28,899 bases of DNA from Bacteroidota bacterium (lineage in GTDB: Bacteria; Bacteroidota; Bacteroidia; Chitinophagales; Chitinophagaceae). Position numbers and translations under genes: made by a program. Positions 23,307 to 28,899 of the stretch are shown here, piece by piece (within the stretch, counting starts at the first letter, position 1; each line of letters opens with the position of its first letter). The notes beneath the pieces are model-generated. The model saw only the letters and a list, made by a program, of their open reading frames with translations, did no database searches and had not been told where the DNA came from. The stretch covers positions 1 to 28,899 of the forward strand of contig JAFAGR010000087.1 in assembly GCA_023422565.1 (NCBI GenBank). The letters are read 5' to 3'.

Positions 23307-24518
23307 ATGAATCTTCATGAATACCAGGCGAAAGAACTTTTAAAAAAGTTTAATGTTCCTGTGCAGGAAGGAATTGCCTGCAGTACGCCGGGACAGGCGG
23401 AGGAAGCATATCGCCAGATACATACTCAGTTCGGAAGTAAGTTTGCAGTAGTGAAAGCCCAGATCCACGCGGGCGGCAGAGGAAAGGGAAGCATACAGGG
23501 GAAAGACCAGCGAGGCGTGGCTGTGGGCAAGAGTGCTGAAGATGTGGTAAAAATCGCCGCCAACATTTTAGGCGGTACGCTTGTTACCATTCAAACCGGC
23601 CCTGAAGGCAAGCTTGTAAATAAAGTGCTTGTGGCGCAGGATGTTTATTATGAAGGCCCTAACCCGGTAAAGGAATATTACCTTTCTATATTATTGGACA
23701 GGGCAACAGGCCAAAACGTGATCATGTACAGCACTGAGGGTGGAATGAACATTGAAGACGTTGCCCACGATACTCCTGATAAGATCTTTAAAGAATGGGT
23801 TTACCCGGGAAGCCAGTTGCAAGGATACCAGGCCCGTAAGATCGCTTTCAACCTTGGCCTGTCTGGTGAGGCATTTAAGAATTGCGTAAAGTTTGTCACC
23901 AACCTGTACAATGCATATGTTTCTCTTGATTGCGGCATGCTTGAAATAAATCCTTTGTTTAAAACAAGTGATGAAAAAATAATTGCGGTTGACTGCAAAA
24001 TGAATATTGATGATAACGCATTGATGCGTCATCCGGATATAGCCGCCCTTCGCGATTTAAGCGAGGAAGACCCCACAGAAGTGGAAGCCGGGAAATATAA
24101 CCTGAACTTTGTAAAGCTGGATGGAAACGTGGGCTGCATGGTGAACGGTGCCGGTTTGGCGATGGCCACTATGGATATGATCAAACTTAGCGGTGGCGAG
24201 CCCGCGAACTTCCTTGATGTGGGCGGAACTGCAAATGCACAAACCGTTGAGGCAGGATTCAGGATAATTTTAAAAGATCCTAAAGTAAAAGCAATTCTGA
24301 TCAACATTTTCGGAGGAATTGTTCGTTGCGACCGTGTAGCGCAGGGTGTAATTGATGCCTACAAAAGCATTGGTAATATCGACATCCCGATCATTGTTCG
24401 CCTTCAGGGCACCAATGCAGATGTGGCCAAGCAATTGATCGATGAAAGCGGCCTGAAAGTTCAGAGCGCTATTCAACTCAGCGAAGCTGCGGCACTCGTG
24501 AACAAGGCCGTAGCCTAA
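23307..24518 (+). CDS. sucC: Succinyl-CoA ligase (ADP-forming), beta subunit
   Basis: Nucleotide-binding subunit of succinyl-CoA synthetase, which couples succinyl-CoA cleavage to ATP or GTP formation in the TCA cycle. From the ATG at 23307 the product is 403 residues with the invariant N-terminus MNLHEYQAKELLKKF. The ATP-grasp domain spans about residues 1-235 (KAQIHAGGRGKGS...; LEINPLF). The C-terminal CoA-ligase domain starts NLNFVKLDGNVGCMVNGAGLAMATMD, with FLDVGGTA and NIFGGIVRCDRVAQG. The alpha subunit gene sucD, often adjacent in other phyla, is not next to it here: a terminator and an unrelated acetyltransferase gene follow. Confidence 0.97.
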   Translation: MNLHEYQAKELLKKFNVPVQEGIACSTPGQAEEAYRQIHTQFGSKFAVVKAQIHAGGRGKGSIQGKDQRGVAVGKSAEDVVKIAANILGGTLVTIQTGPEGKLVNKVLVAQDVYYEGPNPVKEYYLSILLDRATGQNVIMYSTEGGMNIEDVAHDTPDKIFKEWVYPGSQLQGYQARKIAFNLGLSGEAFKNCVKFVTNLYNAYVSLDCGMLEINPLFKTSDEKIIAVDCKMNIDDNALMRHPDIAALRDLSEEDPTEVEAGKYNLNFVKLDGNVGCMVNGAGLAMATMDMIKLSGGEPANFLDVGGTANAQTVEAGFRIILKDPKVKAILINIFGGIVRCDRVAQGVIDAYKSIGNIDIPIIVRLQGTNADVAKQLIDESGLKVQSAIQLSEAAALVNKAVA

Positions 24519-24538
24519 CGATATTTTTCAGATAACTT

Positions 24539-24570
24539 AAACCCCTGCGATTGCGGGGGTTTTCTTTTTT
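24539..24570 (+). terminator. Rho-independent-type terminator after sucC
   Basis: A GC-rich 10-bp stem (AAACCCCTGC at 24539-24548, its complement with one T-G wobble at 24553-24562) and a 4-nt GATT loop are followed by TCTTTTTT, 20 nt after the sucC stop. Confidence 0.88.
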
Positions 24571-24593
24571 CAATTCTTTCCGAAATTTGCAAC

Positions 24594-25082
24594 ATGGTTT
24601 TACGGAAAGCGGAAATAGACGACCTTCTATGGATCGTGGCTGTGTACAACTCCACAATTGCCTCGAGGGCAAGTACGGCAGACATTGAACCGGTATCTGT
24701 GGAAAGCCGGGAAGAATGGTTCATGCAGCATCAGAAAAAAAACCGGCCCTTGTGGATCGCCGAGGAACTCGGGCTGCCGGTGGGCTGGATAAGTATCAGC
24801 GATTTTAAAAGCAGGGCGGGCTATCACCTTACCGCAGAGATCAGCATCTATCTTCATGAGGAATACCGCGGATCCGGGCTGGGAAAAGCGATATTAAAAG
24901 AATCTATGGCGAGATGCAGGGAATTAGGCATCAAAGTGTTGATCGGTGTTATTTTCGGCCATAACATTGCAAGCCTGAAACTCTTTGCCGACGCAGGCTT
25001 TGAAGAATGGGGCCATCTCCCCGAAGTTGTGGAAATGGATGATAAATTCTACAATGTAAAAATTCTTGGGAAAAAGCTTTGA
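24594..25082 (+). CDS. GNAT acetyltransferase, phosphinothricin N-acetyltransferase-like
   Basis: Predicted to transfer an acetyl group from acetyl-CoA to a small amine. The 162-residue length is typical. The N-terminus LRKAEIDDLLWIVAVYNSTI and the TADIEPVSVESREEWFMQH segment (39-57) are characteristic of the Pat/Bar/MnaT subgroup that acetylates phosphinothricin, methionine sulfone or sulfoximine. The acetyl-CoA loop is EEYRGSGLGKAIL (90-102), matching R/QxxGxG/A. The C-terminal region shows GVIFGHNIASLKLFADAGFEEWGHLPEV. The natural substrate is uncertain, so no symbol is given. A GAAATTTG at 24582-24589 close to the ATG resembles a -7 element with one mismatch. The gene converges on the penicillin-binding protein gene with a single base between stop codons and no visible terminator. 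Confidence 0.88.
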   Translation: MVLRKAEIDDLLWIVAVYNSTIASRASTADIEPVSVESREEWFMQHQKKNRPLWIAEELGLPVGWISISDFKSRAGYHLTAEISIYLHEEYRGSGLGKAILKESMARCRELGIKVLIGVIFGHNIASLKLFADAGFEEWGHLPEVVEMDDKFYNVKILGKKL

Positions 25083-25083
25083 A

Positions 25084-27462
25084 CTAACGGTAATCGTTAG
25101 ACGCTTTTGGCTTTTGTTTCGGCTTATCGCCTTCCCGGGCAGAATCTTTTTTTACCGGCGGTTTGCCGTCAGTACTTGAGGGCTTTTTGTTTTTACCGGT
25201 ATCCGGTTTAGAAGGGGAAGGCACAGGAACTTCCTTAATATCACTGCCAAAGAAATCGCTCGCATCGTTACTGATATCGTCAATTATGAGGCTGTCTCCC
25301 TTGCTCAGAAAGTTTTCAAAATTCGCATCTGCATAAATGGGATCGTTCTTCAACTCCACCGGTTCCTCAAACTTCAATGTTTTTCCATATCCTGTTTTCG
25401 AATCAGCATAAACTTTTTGCATGAACAGGCCCCAGGAAGGCGCAGCCATTTCGGAACCTCCGGAGTTGGATGTATAGATCGGAATGAAAGGATCTTCGCA
25501 ACCCACCCATGCGCCTGCAAGAAGTTCGGGTGTATAGCCTATGAACCAACCGTCTGTATTGCCGTTTGTGGTTCCGGTTTTTCCGGCCTTATCTGCCGGG
25601 ATTTTATAACTGTTAATGCGCCGCGCCGTACCCATGGCCACCACGCCTTCCATCATCTTAACCATGGTGAAAGCATCGTTCTCCCCTATCACCTGTTTAC
25701 TTTGCGAGATCGGAAATTCATGAACAAGATTTCCATTTTTATCTTCTATTCTCGTCAGGTATAAAGGTTCGGTGTTGTATCCCTTATTCGGGAACATGGT
25801 AAAGGATTGAAGCATCTCCAGCATCGGAATCTCCGCAGAACCCAGTGCAATGGAAGGATAAGGAGGAATTTTTGTTTTGATACCCACCTGCTGTGCAAAC
25901 TCGATCGTTCTTTTCACGCCGATGACAGCCATGAGGTGCCATGCAGCACCGTTCACCGACCAGGCAAGGCAGTTAGCCATAGTACCGCCCCGCGTGTTTA
26001 TTGTTTTTCCGCCGAGGGTTAAAGGCCCGCCCGGAATATAGGTGCTTGGCGTATAACCGGCATCAGTAACTGCAAGCGTGTACAGCAATGGTTTAAAAAC
26101 CGAACCAACCTGCCGCTTTGCAGTAACGTGATCATACTTGAACCATTTAAAGTTAATTCCCCCAACCCACGCTTTAATCTCTCCTGTGCGCGGATCCATC
26201 GCCGCAAAGGAAGTTTGAAGCAATTGCTTGTGATACTTAATAGAATCATACGGGGTCATCACCGTATCCTTCTCATGCTTTGAGTTGCCTCGCCATGAAA
26301 ATATTTTCATGGGCACCTTTTTATGGAACGATGCTTTTATCTCTTCATCAGAAGCGCCATCCTCCTTCATCGTTTTAAACCGATCAGTGTATTTTATTGC
26401 GGCATCGATCACTTTCTCCTGGCCTTTCCACAACTTCGCCTGCCTGTTACCCGAAGCGAAATAAGCGTCAAGTTTCCGCTGAACAACGGGCATGTGTTGC
26501 TCTACAGCGGCCTCGGCATACTTCTGCATCCGGGAATCAATTGTGGTGTATATCTTCAACCCGTCGCGATACAGATCATAGGGCTCACCGGTTTTAGGAT
26601 TAATATTGTCTTTGCACCATTTCTTAAGCACGTCTGCCAGTACTGCCCGGTAATATGGCGCGATCCCCACGTTCTCATCGATCTTCCTGTAATTGGTGAT
26701 AAGCGGTTTCGCCTTCAAACGCTCGCCTTCTTCTGGCGTGAGATATTTTTGTTTTGCAACCACCATTTGGTTGATCACTGTATTCCTTCTGTCGATAGAA
26801 TTTTTTGGATGGCGGATAGGTTCGTAAATAAAGCCTTTCAGCATTCCGATCAACACTGCGGCCTCTTCTATTTTTAACTCGGAAGGTTCCTTTTGAAAAT
26901 AAGTGCGTGATGCATTCCTGATGCCATACACATTCCCCCAGGGTGCATGATTGAGATAAAGCGTGAGAATTTCCTCTTTTGTGAAATTCCTTTCAAGCCT
27001 AACGGCCACAATCCATTCCTTTAACTTTTGAATTCCGCGCACAAGAATATTTCCCCGGCCCTGGCCCAACATCATTTTTGCAAGCTGCTGCGTGATGGTG
27101 CTTCCTCCGCCTCCTGTGCCCGCAGTTACAATCACTCTTCCCAATGCCTTAGCGTCTATACCCGAATGCTCATAAAAACGTTCATCTTCTGTAGCAATCA
27201 GGGCGTGAATCACATTAGGCGAAATTTCGTGATACTTTACCTCGCTGCGGTTTTCAGCGTAGAATTTTCCCATCAACAATCCGTCTGCACTAATTATCTC
27301 ACTGGCAAGGTCTGCGTCAGGGTTTTCAAGATCCTGAAGAGAAGGCATTTTTCCAAATACGCCAAAGTTTGCCGCCAGCAGCAAAATTGCCAAAACTGCA
27401 ATTCCGGATATAAATAATGTCCAAAGGATTTTTACGGAGGTTCTCATGGATTTCTTTTGCAT
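25084..27462 (-). CDS. Class A penicillin-binding protein (bifunctional transglycosylase/transpeptidase, PBP1A-like)
   Basis: Polymerises and cross-links peptidoglycan, anchored in the inner membrane. The 792 residues carry a cytoplasmic tail and one membrane helix (about 10-31). The GT51 glycosyltransferase has catalytic Glu92 in ATEDERFYEHSG, and GGSTITQQLAKMML (119-132). After a linker, the transpeptidase has Ser454 in GSVFKP (SxxK), SVN at 502-504 and KTGT at 628-631. A low-complexity Lys/Pro/Ser/Asp tail occupies about 745-792. The ATG overlaps the last base of the upstream TAA (TAATG), so it is translationally coupled to the SprE/PorW-like gene. An alternative start is the Met at residue 6 (27447). 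The usual symbol mrcA/ponA is withheld because orthology is not proved. Confidence 0.95.
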   Translation of the reverse strand: MQKKSMRTSVKILWTLFISGIAVLAILLLAANFGVFGKMPSLQDLENPDADLASEIISADGLLMGKFYAENRSEVKYHEISPNVIHALIATEDERFYEHSGIDAKALGRVIVTAGTGGGGSTITQQLAKMMLGQGRGNILVRGIQKLKEWIVAVRLERNFTKEEILTLYLNHAPWGNVYGIRNASRTYFQKEPSELKIEEAAVLIGMLKGFIYEPIRHPKNSIDRRNTVINQMVVAKQKYLTPEEGERLKAKPLITNYRKIDENVGIAPYYRAVLADVLKKWCKDNINPKTGEPYDLYRDGLKIYTTIDSRMQKYAEAAVEQHMPVVQRKLDAYFASGNRQAKLWKGQEKVIDAAIKYTDRFKTMKEDGASDEEIKASFHKKVPMKIFSWRGNSKHEKDTVMTPYDSIKYHKQLLQTSFAAMDPRTGEIKAWVGGINFKWFKYDHVTAKRQVGSVFKPLLYTLAVTDAGYTPSTYIPGGPLTLGGKTINTRGGTMANCLAWSVNGAAWHLMAVIGVKRTIEFAQQVGIKTKIPPYPSIALGSAEIPMLEMLQSFTMFPNKGYNTEPLYLTRIEDKNGNLVHEFPISQSKQVIGENDAFTMVKMMEGVVAMGTARRINSYKIPADKAGKTGTTNGNTDGWFIGYTPELLAGAWVGCEDPFIPIYTSNSGGSEMAAPSWGLFMQKVYADSKTGYGKTLKFEEPVELKNDPIYADANFENFLSKGDSLIIDDISNDASDFFGSDIKEVPVPSPSKPDTGKNKKPSSTDGKPPVKKDSAREGDKPKQKPKASNDYR

Positions 27463-28899
27463 TAAAACCGGTTCTCATAATGCTTGTTCAGCAGCGTTCG
27501 GTAAGCGTTAAGATCTTTGTTTTCGCGCAGTTTAGCGAGATTAGCTTCTGAGATGATCAGGAAATAATATTTATTGGCGGGCAACCATGATACTTCACGT
27601 GGTGCCGCCTTTTTAATTTTATCGTAGTATGAAAGTGCGGCAGCCGCATCATCAAATTTACCGGTAACAAGCAAAGCATTATCCGCATCCAAGGCTTCCC
27701 TGTTAAGTGTTAAGCCGGCGCTGTAAAACATTTCCCGGTTATACCGCGTAAAGGCGTTTTTGGCTTCATTCTGATAAGTACCATCCACCTTATTCATCAC
27801 CATCAAAACCACATGCGATTGGCCGGCATTTAGCATAAAGGTTCCATCCGTTGTATTTGGAAGTGCAGCAATTCCGCTGTCTTTCATAACCGGAACAACT
27901 ACCGGGGTTATCGGTTTTACTTCAGGCGCATCCACTTTTTTCACTTCTGCCTTTTCATCGGAAGGAAGAATGATTTGATCTTCTTCAGCCCGCGTTACCT
28001 GCAGGTTGGTGAGATAAGCTTCTATTTCCGGGCGACGGTTAAGTACATCGATCATCATCAGGGCCTTTGGTTGCAAAGGCGATTCAGGGTAACGTGCAGA
28101 AATATTATTCAAAGCCACAATCGCCAGGCTGTCATTTCGCTGACGGATATGATACACAGCCTCAATGTAAAGCAGCTGGGGCGTCCAGTAATTGCTGCCG
28201 TATGTACTGTCTGCACTGCGTTTGGAAGCAAGCGCCTCTTCAAACTTTCCTTCAATAAACAGGTCGTAAATATCCGAATACCTTTTTGTTGCTGCAGGGT
28301 CTTTCCTGTCGGGATCCAGCGCGCCAGGATCATTAACGGCCAATGCAGAAGGGGATGAAGAAAAATCTGAACTCAATAATTTTTTATAGTGGTCTGCCCT
28401 TTCTGTATTTCCTAATTTGCTATAGCTGTAATATAACCCGAGATAAACTTCTCCGTCGCGCAGCAAGGTGGGGAATCGCTGAAGATAAAGTTCAAACATG
28501 TTTGTAGCCTGCTCATGGTCTTCCAATTCAAACTGGAAGATCCGGCCCATAGTGAAAATGCTTTCTGCAATAATAAGGTTGCTGCTGTCTATCTCGCCCG
28601 GGGTAAGTGGCAAGGCATCCATCATTCCCTCAAAGCTGTAGTTGTAATCTTCTATTCCCTGTGCTTTATTCAACGAATCCCGCACGGCAGGAGGTACCAT
28701 ACCGCTTTTATCACTGGGAAGTGTGGCCCCACCTTCAATCCTGCGCCAGTTGTCTACATTATCTCGCTTCCCCCACTTCACTTTAAATTCATTGAACCCG
28801 CGCGACTTTAGGTTGTTGTTGTTGAAATACCAGTCTCCTTTTTCAGGAGCTGCAAAAAGGTCAACAGGGCCGTCTTTGGTGTTTTTGAAAGTCTGTCTT
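27462..28899 (-). CDS. SprE/PorW-like TPR protein of the type IX secretion/gliding system, partial (5' end outside window)
   Basis: The frame stays open to the window edge; the GTG at 28781 is not a credible start, because the residues before it fit the family. The first visible part contains DWYFNNNNLKSRGFNEFK, followed directly by a KWGKRDNVDNWRR segment. It resembles the 'YFYNP...EF...WGNR..EDNWRR' region of SprE/PorW, the lipoprotein linked to type IX secretion and gliding in Bacteroidota. Downstream are TPR-like helical pairs (DHEQATNMFELYLQRFP; LGLYYSYSKLGNTERADHYKKLL; FEEALASKRSADSTYG). A linker about 130 residues before the end is rich in Val/Pro/Lys. The C-terminal domain follows (HVVLMVMNKVDGTYQNEAKNAFTRYNREMF). 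At least 479 residues are present. The stop overlaps the PBP ATG by one base. Confidence 0.75.
   Translation of the reverse strand, partial: RQTFKNTKDGPVDLFAAPEKGDWYFNNNNLKSRGFNEFKVKWGKRDNVDNWRRIEGGATLPSDKSGMVPPAVRDSLNKAQGIEDYNYSFEGMMDALPLTPGEIDSSNLIIAESIFTMGRIFQFELEDHEQATNMFELYLQRFPTLLRDGEVYLGLYYSYSKLGNTERADHYKKLLSSDFSSSPSALAVNDPGALDPDRKDPAATKRYSDIYDLFIEGKFEEALASKRSADSTYGSNYWTPQLLYIEAVYHIRQRNDSLAIVALNNISARYPESPLQPKALMMIDVLNRRPEIEAYLTNLQVTRAEEDQIILPSDEKAEVKKVDAPEVKPITPVVVPVMKDSGIAALPNTTDGTFMLNAGQSHVVLMVMNKVDGTYQNEAKNAFTRYNREMFYSAGLTLNREALDADNALLVTGKFDDAAAALSYYDKIKKAAPREVSWLPANKYYFLIISEANLAKLRENKDLNAYRTLLNKHYENRF

Noticed and set aside
26323..26877. 184-codon plus-strand open frame opposite the PBP gene
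   Set aside because: Antisense to the linker region of a well-supported penicillin-binding protein; composition is typical of a shadow frame.
28781..28781. GTG at 28781 as the start of the SprE/PorW-like protein
   Set aside because: The frame continues open to the window edge and the residues upstream (DWYFNNNNLKSRGFNEF) fit the family, so the gene is partial.

Overview
The window looks like chromosomal DNA of a Bacteroidota member, probably Chitinophagaceae or Sphingobacteria-like. Four things point there. Most promoters carry the phylum's -7 element TAnnTTTG instead of an E. coli-type -10. There is a Bacteroidota-type 'putative porin', a bacillithiol gene (bshC), and a partial SprE/PorW-like protein of the type IX secretion/gliding system. 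Most genes are housekeeping or envelope genes. I see no insertion sequence, phage, CRISPR, rRNA or tRNA, and no dedicated transcription factor.

Layout, left to right. (1) 1-2277: the 3' end of an aspartate kinase, an AACCATC-type short-repeat patch, then on the minus strand hppD followed by a YkuD-type L,D-transpeptidase. (2) 2339-9674: a divergent promoter region, then plus-strand purK, a complete tripartite RND efflux operon (adaptor lipoprotein, inner-membrane pump, TolC-like channel) and purE. The two genes of the AIR-to-CAIR step of purine synthesis therefore flank an efflux pump. (3) 9740-14165: an 18-bp perfect palindrome and promoter, a catalytic M16 zinc peptidase, an M16-like partner without the HxxEH motif that is fused to a LolA-like C-terminal domain, a terminator, and a small lipoprotein with YD-like repeats that ends in a second terminator. 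(4) 14166-17141, minus strand: rimO then bshC. (5) 17309-20340, plus strand: an uncharacterised three-gene cassette of a class-I glutamine amidotransferase, an ATP-grasp-like ligase and an all-helical protein. This is the best candidate here for an undescribed pathway. (6) 20337-23190, minus strand: punA followed closely by the porin. (7) 23307-25082, plus strand: sucC with a good promoter and terminator, then a GNAT acetyltransferase. (8) 25084-28899, minus strand: SprE/PorW-like gene (5' end outside the window) overlapping by one base with a class A penicillin-binding protein.

Functional links. PurK and PurE act in sequence. PunA handles purine salvage and may feed on nucleosides admitted by the co-transcribed porin. 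The L,D-transpeptidase and the bifunctional PBP both build peptidoglycan. The three RND genes form one pump, and the M16 pair resembles the active/inactive heterodimers of that family. Several longest-frame starts were moved downstream because a -7 promoter element lies inside, or directly before, the apparent N-terminal extension (rimO, punA, sucC). In two cases (rimO and the amidotransferase) the element lies so close to the ATG that the mRNA should be almost leaderless.
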